The position numbers were made by a program, and so were the translations under genes. Shown piece after piece: positions 8,995 through 18,055 of a stretch of DNA of 28,547 nucleotides. The notes under the pieces were generated by a model. The model saw only the letters and a list, made by a program, of their open reading frames with translations, had not been told where the DNA came from and made no database searches. How positions within the stretch are numbered: position 1 is the stretch's first letter; each line of letters starts with the position of its first letter. Location: contig JASANZ010001974.1 of the NCBI GenBank assembly GCA_030849805.1, positions 1-28,547 on the forward strand, given 5' to 3'. The stretch is from Sergeia podlipaevii (taxonomy: Eukaryota; Euglenozoa; Kinetoplastea; Trypanosomatida; Trypanosomatidae).

Positions 8995-11900
8995 TCAAGG
9001 AAGCCCACACAACGTGTATGTCGCCCACTCGGACAAAGAAGCACCAGATTCAATCAGTCGACAGCGCTCCGCCTTCACTGCGTCTGCAATGCCACCAGCT
9101 GTAGCTGTAGCGGTGCCAGTTGCCCTCATCGCCGCCACGCCCACTCGCTTGTCAGTTGGCAAGGAAGTGCCAATGGAAAGCAGTAGTCGTGGTGCTCCTG
9201 CGTACTGCAGAGACCTATACACAGGGATCCCTGTTTCATGAATGGAGAGGCCACTATATGTACCAAAACCGCTGCACACGACGAGGCTGGTACGATGCAG
9301 ATCCCATGAGTACGCAATATCGAGAGAGTGACACACCCGCACATTACTCTGAGATGCAACGCAGAACCCACAAAAGTCCTCACGTACTTGTGGTACAACA
9401 GGTATGTTAAGCTCCAGCACAACAGACGGTAATGGCTGCCCTAGCAAGGTGGCATGCTCATGTACAGCGCTGTAGAGACAGTTGCTGGCGGCTTTGTCCT
9501 TGCGGCAGCTCTGGAGAGCATCAAGTAAGGACTTCACTTCAGCGCATTCAGTACTTAAGACTGCAGCTGTGGCTGTTGAAGTAACTTCCATCGCTGTGGC
9601 GTCCATTGCGGCATCAGCATCAACGGTGGTGTGCCGGATCTCAGAGACCTGCGAAAGACCAGCCACTACTGATGTATTTTCCCATTCACTGCTAGACGCC
9701 GCCACATCCACCAAATATGCCTGCACTGCCCTTTCGTCCTTCGACCACTGTTGCTGCTGCTGTTGCTTCTTGTAGCCAGCGTAGAGAGTGCATAGCAGTC
9801 TCAGTGAGCAGCACGTCGTGACGCTCAGCCTTTGTGTGAGATATGACTTGCCATCATACAGAGCGTGAAAGGGAATACGAGTAAAGATGCCATCAGCGAT
9901 GAAAGTCACGCCATGCACCTTGTCAGCTTTCGTGCCTTCGCTCATAAAGGCCAGCTCCTTCTCTATGGGCATTATGAATGATTGATAGAGAAGCTCAAGA
10001 CAGTACTGTGCGTCAGTGACTAGGCGTGGTTTCTCATTGCGCTCCTCCTCCTCCTCCTCCTTTCCCTCGCAGGCCACCGTCGTTGCGGCTGTGCTCTTCG
10101 CACCCTTGTGCTTCGCCTCATAGTTGAATGCGGTGACACTGTAGTGCTGAGGCCACAAAGGGGTATCACCATATACGCGCTTCCGTGCTGGTGCATCCAG
10201 CGTCCACATTTCAGCGTCAAATACAGCGTTCAACGCGCCAGGATTGGTGAGAAGGCAAATCAATTCATCGCAAAGAGAAAGAGGAATGGCCTTTACTACG
10301 AGCTCACACTGCGTGGAGTCTGTCGACGATGGTTGGATGCAAAGTACAAAGGCCATGCACGCCGACTCCTCAGTCCACGGCAGCGAGTAGCAAACAATCT
10401 TGCGGTGTGTAAAGAGGTCGCTGGAAAGCAGCTCCACAAGAGAGTTCTCGCTGACCAACTGCTTTGTGAGATACCCCATGGACTCCATAGAGGACGACGG
10501 CGCGCCTCCTGCAGACACGATGCCAATGTTGCTGCGAGTGTACATGTGTTCGCGGCGGCTGAGTAAAGCATGGACGTCGGTAGTGTTGGGGACGTTGCAT
10601 AGGTCGCTGCACAGGAGAGCCTCTAGCATTCTTGCTCCCTCCTCCGCTCCCTCTCCCTGCCTCCGCTGTTGTTGCTGTGATGCCTGAAAGGCGATGCGCT
10701 GGAGCAGACTGCAGCACCGCCACTCAAGCTCGCACAGTGTGGCCTTTACAAGGTACTGCTTCCTGTCCACCGGGTCCACACCCTGCATAGCGTTAAGAGC
10801 TTCCACGACGTGCCTGCGAGACGAATGGAGATAGTCCTCCCCTTTATTTGCGATTGTGCCTTTATCTGTGTTGAGTTGTGTATCGTTCTGCATCATCATC
10901 ACGTGCTGCCGCAGCTCCACTTCAGCCAGTTCTACAAGCGCCTTGGCCATGGTGCACTGCTCGTTGCTTGCGTTGGCGTGCCGCACGGCTCTGATAGCGT
11001 AGTCTCGAGCCTTCAGGGTGTGTCCAGAGAGCAAAAAGCAGGACGCCGCCCCTGTGAGAGACTCAACGATCTGTCGTGCATCAGGGGAGCAGTACGTAGA
11101 GAGCTCGTGCATGTACTCAGCGGCAGAGTCCTCGTACCGCATCAAGTACCGGAGTGCAAGCGCAATGCTGCCTATGCACCTTGACACAGTCGCGTTGTCG
11201 CCCTGTTGCTTCGCGACGAGAAGCTCCTCCTTGTGTATGGCAAGAGCCCCGGACATATCGCCGGTCTGGAGCATCAGCTGAACAAAGTTCTGCAATGGTC
11301 GCTGCCGCCACGCGGGTGGGAAGTGGTCGAAAAGAGCGACTGAGCGGGCGTGTGTGCTATCCGCCAGCTGGGACTCGCCTACCGCATAGTTGGCAATGGC
11401 GCGACAGCACAGTACATCACACAGCAGCCTCGGCTGCTCTGTCGCCTCCGCCAGCCTCTCAGCGGCCACATACCACAAAATGGAATCAGGAAAGTTGCCG
11501 GATAGCTCAAGAGTAATGCCGAGCTGCAGTGTGATGTAGCCAAGCGCGTGCTTCTCGCCGAGTTCAAGAGCCAATGCCGCGGCCCGCACAAGGTGCTCCT
11601 CTGCGCCTGACGTGTCAATCACACGCGCAAGAACACGAGTAGTGGCCAGTCGGGCTAGCATCTCGAACACAAGTAGTTGCTCGGCGCTTTCCGTGCTAAG
11701 CTGCAGCGCTTGATGCGCGCACTGCACGCTGCGCTCAAAATCAATCAGGCAGTCGCTCGCCTCCAGCAGTATCGCACACGCCAAGCGCGGAAACTGCTGC
11801 TGAATGGATGGCGTCAGCTGCGTTAACGCCCGCTGCAGGAGCATCGTCTTCGCATTGGTGCTCTCACTCAACGTAAAGCTGCGCTGAAGAAGAGCGGCAA

Positions 11901-14292
11901 GGGATCGAGCCTTCGAGGATACCCGTTGGGCATCATCGCTGCCTTCACGGCGAGGATGAAGAGCGTCCGTGAGAAGGTCCTCTACACTTGAAAAGCAGTG
12001 TATGGCAACATTCATGAGGCATAGATGGTGCGGTTTCTCTTTGCGCTCATTCCCTACGGAACTGACAGTAGCGGCAGCAGTGGCTCCCGCCTCATGTGTC
12101 TGTGCTATGATACTCTCGGCTACAAACCCGGCACTCCTCGCAGTAGCCACGGAGATGATAGCGTCAGCAGTGCTTGCCTCTTCAAGGAGACGGAGAAGCT
12201 GCTCCTCCTCATGTGCGAGCTGCTGGGCAGAGAGTGTCTTCGTTTTGTTCCTTTTCTTATTCTTAGCACTGATCTTCTTAGAGCCACGTGCCGTTGCGTC
12301 CTCCTCCCAATCATTCTCGTCCTCCGAGCTGCTAGCATCCGCCGCGTTGTAGATCTTCTCGCTCTCAGGGCCATTCTTGCCACCAAAAGTGCCTACAGCC
12401 TTCGTCTTCTTCTTGCCTTTTCCCCTTTCTTCAAGCTTCCGCAGCACCTCAAACTGCGTTGTGCACCCGATGCCCTCTGGCACTGGCTGGCGCGCGTCGT
12501 TCGTGCGCTTCTTCCCCGAGTCCACCGTCGCGGCATTACTGTTCATTGCCGAGGAACCACCAACAATCACCCACTCTTGTGCCACTCGCTTCCGAGCTGC
12601 CTTCTGCTGCTGCTGTTGTTGCTGCCTCTGTAGCTTCCGCTTGGCGATCATTTCATCGTGCGATACAGCTGGCTTCTTAGGTGGTAGTGCCTTGGGTTCC
12701 TCCACCGGCTCTTGCTCTGTCGGTGTTGCCTCTTGTTTCGCCATTTTATAATCTAGTGCGGTTTCTACGAGGCTTGCTGAGATACACGGATTGTGTCCAT
12801 GCAGCAACGCCCTCGCAGGCAAGCCACTCGTTTCATCAGAGGGCAAAACGCCAGCTGCTGCTTGGGTTACTCGTTTTGCTATAGCGGCAGCCACATCTAC
12901 CCGAGGGACACTCAATGTCTCCTCGCCAGTCTTAGTATTGTGCTGAAGACACCTTGATCGAGGCAGCGGTACTGTGATGGTGACACTGCTGCTGCTGCTG
13001 CTATTGGTGACGGCGGTGGCATTCACTGATGTCGTCGTCGTCGTCTTGGAAAGGCATCGCGCGTCTCCCACGAGTGCGGCTGCATAAGAACGCCCACCAG
13101 CAGGTGCCGCTGCCCCATCACCCTCAACACCATTACTGGTGCTCGTAGTGGCAGTAGGAGAGCCTGGGGTTGGTGAAGCCTCCTCAGAGGGATCGCGAGG
13201 ATCTTCCTCACTCTGTGAGAGGCACGCAAAGCTGTACGGGTCGTTTACCTTCATGACGGGATCCCTTTGTGCTGTTGCTATGCTGCTACGATCTGGCAAA
13301 GTCGCACAGAACCACTCTCGCTTGTTCTCATTGACTCTCTCAACAAGTTTAAGCAGCTCTGGGCTTGTGTAGGGCTTGTATGGACTAGAGGAAAGGGGTG
13401 ATGTCGCTGAGACGCAATAGCGGTTGGGTGACTCCTCCGTGCCATAAGATTCAATGAACTGCTGAAAGGCAGAGTCATCGGCCTCAGAAGACTGGGACAG
13501 CGCCTTGCTGGCACTGGCTGTGAGTACTGTGCCAGACGGCCCTATGCTGTGTGCCCTGTAGGACTGCGAGCCCGCCGTTGCTATAGAGATGATGCTTGTA
13601 TCTTCAGCTGTCACCGATTGTATGTAGCGGTCAGAAGAATACTTCCCGTGCGTGTCGCCACCTGTCTCCTCGCTGCCACCCTCATCGCTGGTGACGTCAA
13701 TACACGTTGGTGCAGAAGAGTGCAGGCAATTCTGATGCAGATTGTGGTGATGAGCCTTCTCACCCTTCTCTTCCTCGCTTGAGTATAGATGCTCTTGGCT
13801 AAGATTTGGCAAATCCTTAGCAGCAGATGCCACGGTGGGAGAGCTGGCGAGAGCCTCAGCGTACGCTGGAGGCGTTGTCTCTGATACTCGCGACACAGTC
13901 ACTGCGCGGCGAGGTCGAGGTATCTCGAGCCCAGTCTTGCACGATGCAGATTGATATGGAGTGTGCTGTCTGTGCAACAGTGTGCTGCAGCGCCGTGCAT
14001 CCTCTTCGGTCACCTCAAGCTGTGTCAGCGCTGTGGACGGACGGTACGGGCCATACGCAGCGACACTGGTGTTGCGGCTCGTCTCTGTGTATCGATCCCT
14101 TGAGAGAGAAGCTGAAGTTTCGGGTGCGGAGGCATGAAGGAGTGTTGGCCTTGTAGTAAGAGAGAAAAATGAATGAACATCTGGCGTTGTGGTGGAGTCA
14201 CCATTTGAAGATGTGCTGGTGTGCGACCCGTGCGTAAGCGGAGGCGTTCCTTCCTTTGGAGGAGTCCATGGACTTGCGTTGGGGTTCATCAT
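8995..14292 (-). CDS. TPR-CHAT domain protein, catalytic cysteine apparently lost
   Basis: This is a 1765-residue protein in three parts. Residues 1 to about 760 are low-complexity, Ser/Thr/Ala-rich and probably disordered, with a Lys-rich stretch and a seven-Gln tract (557-563). Residues about 770-1130 are tandem helix pairs of TPR type (for example the 'ALGYITLQLGITLELSGNF' and 'DMSGALAIHKEELLVAKQQGD' helices). The C-terminus is a CHAT (caspase HetF-associated with TPRs) domain: the IADG-IFTR-IPFHAL core at 1465-1478, a His in the 'SAVHE' segment (H1611), the strand SLVVCSGFGT at 1669-1678, then 'LQYAGAPRLLLSIGTSLP' and the final WATYTLCGLP that matches the family's W-a-x-f-x-l-x-G ending. 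In active CHAT proteases the strand reads VVLSACxT; here the cysteine position is Phe1676. Another six-Gln tract lies at 1510-1515. It is probably a pseudo-protease scaffold. The first two codons are both ATG. Confidence 0.85.
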   Translation of the reverse strand: MMNPNASPWTPPKEGTPPLTHGSHTSTSSNGDSTTTPDVHSFFSLTTRPTLLHASAPETSASLSRDRYTETSRNTSVAAYGPYRPSTALTQLEVTEEDARRCSTLLHRQHTPYQSASCKTGLEIPRPRRAVTVSRVSETTPPAYAEALASSPTVASAAKDLPNLSQEHLYSSEEEKGEKAHHHNLHQNCLHSSAPTCIDVTSDEGGSEETGGDTHGKYSSDRYIQSVTAEDTSIISIATAGSQSYRAHSIGPSGTVLTASASKALSQSSEADDSAFQQFIESYGTEESPNRYCVSATSPLSSSPYKPYTSPELLKLVERVNENKREWFCATLPDRSSIATAQRDPVMKVNDPYSFACLSQSEEDPRDPSEEASPTPGSPTATTSTSNGVEGDGAAAPAGGRSYAAALVGDARCLSKTTTTTSVNATAVTNSSSSSSVTITVPLPRSRCLQHNTKTGEETLSVPRVDVAAAIAKRVTQAAAGVLPSDETSGLPARALLHGHNPCISASLVETALDYKMAKQEATPTEQEPVEEPKALPPKKPAVSHDEMIAKRKLQRQQQQQQQKAARKRVAQEWVIVGGSSAMNSNAATVDSGKKRTNDARQPVPEGIGCTTQFEVLRKLEERGKGKKKTKAVGTFGGKNGPESEKIYNAADASSSEDENDWEEDATARGSKKISAKNKKRNKTKTLSAQQLAHEEEQLLRLLEEASTADAIISVATARSAGFVAESIIAQTHEAGATAAATVSSVGNERKEKPHHLCLMNVAIHCFSSVEDLLTDALHPRREGSDDAQRVSSKARSLAALLQRSFTLSESTNAKTMLLQRALTQLTPSIQQQFPRLACAILLEASDCLIDFERSVQCAHQALQLSTESAEQLLVFEMLARLATTRVLARVIDTSGAEEHLVRAAALALELGEKHALGYITLQLGITLELSGNFPDSILWYVAAERLAEATEQPRLLCDVLCCRAIANYAVGESQLADSTHARSVALFDHFPPAWRQRPLQNFVQLMLQTGDMSGALAIHKEELLVAKQQGDNATVSRCIGSIALALRYLMRYEDSAAEYMHELSTYCSPDARQIVESLTGAASCFLLSGHTLKARDYAIRAVRHANASNEQCTMAKALVELAEVELRQHVMMMQNDTQLNTDKGTIANKGEDYLHSSRRHVVEALNAMQGVDPVDRKQYLVKATLCELEWRCCSLLQRIAFQASQQQQRRQGEGAEEGARMLEALLCSDLCNVPNTTDVHALLSRREHMYTRSNIGIVSAGGAPSSSMESMGYLTKQLVSENSLVELLSSDLFTHRKIVCYSLPWTEESACMAFVLCIQPSSTDSTQCELVVKAIPLSLCDELICLLTNPGALNAVFDAEMWTLDAPARKRVYGDTPLWPQHYSVTAFNYEAKHKGAKSTAATTVACEGKEEEEEERNEKPRLVTDAQYCLELLYQSFIMPIEKELAFMSEGTKADKVHGVTFIADGIFTRIPFHALYDGKSYLTQRLSVTTCCSLRLLCTLYAGYKKQQQQQQWSKDERAVQAYLVDVAASSSEWENTSVVAGLSQVSEIRHTTVDADAAMDATAMEVTSTATAAVLSTECAEVKSLLDALQSCRKDKAASNCLYSAVHEHATLLGQPLPSVVLELNIPVVPQVREDFCGFCVASQSNVRVCHSLDIAYSWDLHRTSLVVCSGFGTYSGLSIHETGIPVYRSLQYAGAPRLLLSIGTSLPTDKRVGVAAMRATGTATATAGGIADAVKAERCRLIESGASLSEWATYTLCGLP
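9748..9765 (-). repeat. CAG/CAA tract encoding six Gln in the CHAT region
   Basis: Six consecutive Gln codons (CAA/CAG mixed) encode residues 1510-1515 of the TPR-CHAT protein, in a loop after the first CHAT strand pair. Confidence 0.8.
12604..12624 (-). repeat. CAG/CAA tract encoding seven Gln
   Basis: Seven consecutive Gln codons encode residues 557-563 of the TPR-CHAT protein, in the disordered N-terminal half. Confidence 0.8.
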
Positions 14293-14438
14293 CTTTGGAA
14301 TGTGCTTAATATATATTTAAAAAATACAGGTTGCTGTCCTAGTGTGCAGTTTTTCTTTTTTTCAAATCAAGTAATATTGTCCTTTTTTTTTTCCTTTTCC
14401 TCGCGTTTTCGAAGGCAAGANAAGTGCTTTTATATATT

Positions 14439-14453
14439 CTAGATAAAAAAAAA
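14439..14453 (-). promoter_or_regulatory. Possible weak trans-splice acceptor of the TPR-CHAT gene
   Basis: The nearest T run on the minus strand is nine bases (14453-14445), followed by AG at 14440-14439. This would give a leader of about 146 nt with no ATG. Between here and the gene the minus strand is purine-rich, so a closer acceptor has only a poor tract (around 14310-14320). The assignment is tentative. Confidence 0.3.
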
Positions 14454-14549
14454 TGCAGTGTGCTTCCCTTGTACGTCTGTCACCCTTGATTTCAAAAAAA
14501 ATTAATTGTGTGTGTGCGCGTGTAATCCCAGATATCGTTTCAGCGATGT

Positions 14550-14577
14550 GGAGTTCCTACGCGTACTTCGTAGCTCC
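14550..14577. other. Potential RNA hairpin
   Basis: CTACG at 14557-14561 pairs with CGTAG at 14569-14573 around a seven-base loop, and flanking GGAG (14550-14553) pairs with CTCC (14574-14577) across a three-base bulge. It is locally more G+C-rich than its surroundings. A structured UTR element is possible; chance is not excluded. Confidence 0.35.
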
Positions 14578-15513
14578 AAGCACGCAGCCGCTGATATATA
14601 TATGTAGATAGCGCTTTGACTGTATCAAATACTAAATGCTTTTTCTTTCAAAAGAAAACTTGTGTGTGGTTGCGATTCAAAAAAAAACTGTCAATCACAA
14701 TATTAAAAAAAAAAAAATGCACGGAGAGCTAAGAGATACACTGCTAGCTCTCTGTCTCTCTCCTGTTCTAGTCTCCCTTCTCTTGCTATGAGGAATTATG
14801 CAATGAGTGCGCCGTTCCAAAAGAAAAAAAAATGAAAAAGGGAGCACTAGTTTCTAAGTTGAGAGAGGCAAGTACACTACCCTTCTCTTTCTTTTTTTGC
14901 TAAATCTGTGAAAATAAAATATATAAAAGAAACGTGCAGCTTTTATGAGTGCACTATTTTTCGTTGTTTTTGTTCTTGTTCTCGATTTATCGTCACGAGG
15001 TGATGTTAGGCTAGCTTCTTGCTTAGCACCTATTTTTTTTTTTGGTTGTTTTTCGTTTGTGCCTTATTAGGTATTATGCTATCCTTTCAATTGGTTTCTT
15101 TTACTTATTTTTGAATCTGGACAGCTGCTTTCCTCGCTGGTGTAGTCTTTGATTGGTAAGTGCCTAATGAAATAGATAAAAAGGCAAGAGGCAGAACGAA
15201 GACAAAAATAAGCAGAAACCAGAAACCATGATGAATACAAAAAAAAGAAAAAATATGCCTGTAAGTAGTCACTCTTCACTTTTAATCTCTCCATTAAATT
15301 TTAGGAGTGCTTTTTTTTTAATGTTCCACAAGGAGTCACCACAAATGCCATTTGATTTTTGTGTTGATATCGATAGCAAACTACAGTTGAAAGCAAACTA
15401 CATCCTCTAGCAAACAAAAGGAGGCAAAACAAGAGGAAGAAAAAGAAAACATACACTGATCGTCAGTGAAGAGCAAAACCGTGCATTCTCCAATGACACA
15501 GCTTGTGTCAAGG

Positions 15514-17292
15514 TCAATGACGCTCCCACATACCAGAAAGATCTTCATCTCCAAACGGGACCGCCCTCTGGCCGTGTCGCAGACGGAGTTCGGCTTGGTA
15601 TTTCTCCTCTGCCTCTCGTCGCAGCCGCCGCTTCTTCTCCATCGGGCTTTCATGTGGTGGTGGCGGTGGAGGCGGGGAAGAATCATCAGCGGCTGGTCTG
15701 TCCGGGATATCGCCGTCAGCCGTGCTGTTGGTTGAGCTCCCTTCGTACCCCCGTCGCTGCCGCTTCATGGTCTGAAATTCGTCATTATCGGGATCGAAAT
15801 TGGCGAAGCCAGCGTCCGCGCGGCCATTGTAGTGGCCCGCCTCACCAACGTTGAGCGGGTCGTCGCTCCTCCCGGCATTGTTCATTACCGTCTCCTTCAT
15901 CTTTTCCATGGCACGCTGAGCTCTTATGTTCTCCAAAGACTTCCGCATCATGTTTAAGCTCTCAGCGTCCTTGTCATCAGTGGCGTGTTCAAATATAGAT
16001 CGCATTTCAGAACTGATGTCATAGTCCCACACATCCTTGGTCTTGAAGCTTTCAGGATCTGCGTAGACCCCGGTAGGGCTGTAGTCCTTCCGCTCGCCTT
16101 GTATCGTGGGCTTCCCCGACTGTGTGGAGGTGGAGAACGCGCCGATATCTCCCGGTCGGTCACCGTAAGACTTGGCTGTGTTCATATCGTACCCCAGCGT
16201 GTTCTCCTGAGTCTCTTGATTAAAGACCCCACTGCGGCCAAAGACTGTGCTTGTCATAAAATCTTCCTCAGTCATCCAGTTCTCCTCCATGTGAAAGAGC
16301 GAGACAGGAACAGGTATGTGGCGCGCAGTGCGCGACTGATCAAGCTCCCATGTCTTGTGGGGCTTGTCCACCTTGCCCTCGGCGCGCCGCCGCTCTTGGA
16401 ACCTGGTCTCCTCGATATCTGAAGGTGGGGCTGGATTCTTCATTTGCTTTTCGACTTCCAACAGAAACTCGAAAATGTCAGACGCGTAAGTGCACATGGC
16501 CGTCCCCGCTAGCTCCTTACAATTGCTCCCCTCGTGTACTGTGGCAGTCAGCATCCCCACGCATTTGCCGTTGCGCATAATGACAGAGCCACACATGCCC
16601 ATGTGCACCTGACCCTTCTCAGGGCCCTCGACTGCCTTCGTGTCAAGAAAAAAGTGCTCGCGAGTGACGGCGTGCACGCGGGCTCGAATACCGGTTGGAA
16701 TCATGAGTGGCTCCGGGCCCTTCTCCTCGTCAAAGAGAGACTCGTGTGCTGAGGTACCGTATATCCAGACGTGATCGCCCACCTTGAGCGCCTCGTTGAT
16801 CTCTAGACGTGGTCTAATGACATAGCCCTCATTCTGCATCCACATCATCTTCATCTCACCGCATCGTTTCAGATTTTGCTCTGGGTGAAGCACACAGAGG
16901 TCGACACGTGGGTTGGAGTGCACGTAAACGTGCTGGTTAGATGTGAAATGCTTGTACACGGCCATTCCTTGTAGAGATGGAATGCGGATCTGCGTCATAG
17001 TGTCTGCCAAGGTGATGTGAGAGACAAACCTAGTGGGGCCCTCAATGGGATAAAAATTAGGATAGTCCCAGGGACAAACAACGTGAGCACAAGTCAGGAC
17101 GTGCGTCCAGTGTCCACCGTACTGCGAGAAGTTGCGGCCAAGCGTCTGGCCTAGCCAGTCTACCTGAAAGCACGTCGCGTCCATCAGCCGGCGCCATCGA
17201 TCTGTCTCCTTGTGGCGCCATTTAAAACGCGTCTGCACAGCCATGGCGTAGGGTTGAAAGCGAACACAGATGACCTTGTTTACCGACAGCAT
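15514..17292 (-). CDS. Chymotrypsin-fold protein with a His-Asp-Cys triad
   Basis: This 592-residue protein has a trypsin-like domain in residues about 40-285. The His box is HVLTCAH (H70), the Asp lies in NPRVDLCVLH (D131), and the nucleophile loop is GQVHMGMCGSVIMRNGKCVG with Cys234 where serine enzymes have Ser (GxSGG). The order and spacing fit the PA clan, and Cys here resembles the cysteine-nucleophile branch of that clan. The second half (about 290-592) is charged, probably disordered, with a Pro-rich run near 540-550 and a basic helix after it (MEKKRRLRREAEEKYQAELRLRHG). No signal peptide or membrane segment is obvious. The start is uncertain: no AG lies between the local T/C tract and the ATG at 17292, and the first AG after the tract is at 17276-17275, inside the frame, which would make Met17 (17244) the start. 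Substrate and location are unknown. Confidence 0.8.
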   Translation of the reverse strand: MLSVNKVICVRFQPYAMAVQTRFKWRHKETDRWRRLMDATCFQVDWLGQTLGRNFSQYGGHWTHVLTCAHVVCPWDYPNFYPIEGPTRFVSHITLADTMTQIRIPSLQGMAVYKHFTSNQHVYVHSNPRVDLCVLHPEQNLKRCGEMKMMWMQNEGYVIRPRLEINEALKVGDHVWIYGTSAHESLFDEEKGPEPLMIPTGIRARVHAVTREHFFLDTKAVEGPEKGQVHMGMCGSVIMRNGKCVGMLTATVHEGSNCKELAGTAMCTYASDIFEFLLEVEKQMKNPAPPSDIEETRFQERRRAEGKVDKPHKTWELDQSRTARHIPVPVSLFHMEENWMTEEDFMTSTVFGRSGVFNQETQENTLGYDMNTAKSYGDRPGDIGAFSTSTQSGKPTIQGERKDYSPTGVYADPESFKTKDVWDYDISSEMRSIFEHATDDKDAESLNMMRKSLENIRAQRAMEKMKETVMNNAGRSDDPLNVGEAGHYNGRADAGFANFDPDNDEFQTMKRQRRGYEGSSTNSTADGDIPDRPAADDSSPPPPPPPHESPMEKKRRLRREAEEKYQAELRLRHGQRAVPFGDEDLSGMWERH

Positions 17293-18055
17293 CGTGCATT
17301 TAAAAAAAGTAGATAGTTAAAGGTAAAATGAGAAGAAATTAAATTGGCTTAAGTTTTCTTTGCTTTTTTTATTAAAACTAAGTATGTGCAACTATGAAAT
17401 CCCTTTTAGTTTTGCTTCTTCTTCCTGTGCGATACCGCCTCAGTTACAAAAGCACCTTCTCTTTTCAAAGAAAACTCTTCTTCGGAGCACACTAGCACCA
17501 CACACCTACTCTTTCCTTTTACCTTACGCTTGATGCAATAGAGGAGGACTTTCCTTCTTGTTCTTGTCGTTATTGCTGTTGCTGTTTTGACAAATAATAA
17601 AAAAAGTTTGTTTTTCTTCTTTCTTATTATTTAAAAAAAAAAAAAAAAAAAGAAGCAGTTATCGTTGTAGATATGTAATTCAAAAGCTCAAAGGCATCAC
17701 TACCCCTTCAATTGCACGGAACACGCAACAAGAAGTTATCGTCGTCCATCGCGCACCATTTTAGCGAGCAAGGCTCAATGGTTTGCTTCACAATTGAAAT
17801 GGCACTTTTTTATAATTTTGAGATGAGTTTTGTTTTGCAGCACATGCATAATAAATAAAGCACAATTGTTGTCCAAACGACGGTAATAGTTGCATAAATG
17901 AGAAAAAAAAAAAGGAAAGAAGGGGCGAAAGAGAGGCGAGAGACCACTATAAAGGAGAAGGTACAGGAGTAATAAGAGCCACCCTTCTTTCCCCCTGAAG
18001 CATCCACAAAAAACGAGTGGCGCAGAGGACTTCAAAGTAAAAAAAAAACGTTCGT
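17293..18055. other. Intergenic region between the UBX gene and the protease-like gene
   Basis: This 763-base region contains a 19-base A run at 17633-17651 (a T tract on the transcribed strand) with an AG shortly after it, which could be an alternative distant acceptor for the protease-like gene. A second, T/C-rich minus-strand stretch is at about 17345-17299. I saw no RNA gene or coding region. Confidence 0.5.

Larger units (their letters stand above)
14293..15513. other. Intergenic region between the protease-like gene and the TPR-CHAT gene
   Basis: These 1221 bases should contain the 3' UTR of the protease-like gene and the 5' UTR of TPR-CHAT. They hold many A/T runs, one undetermined base (n at 14421), and a potential hairpin at 14550-14577. 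No RNA gene or credible coding sequence was seen. Confidence 0.5.

Noticed and set aside
14421..14421. Undetermined base n
   Set aside because: It is an assembly or base-calling ambiguity in non-coding DNA and affects no call.
17775..18035. An 86-codon minus-strand frame between the UBX and protease-like genes
   Set aside because: It starts with TTG, is dominated by Phe/Leu from T runs, and has no recognisable feature.
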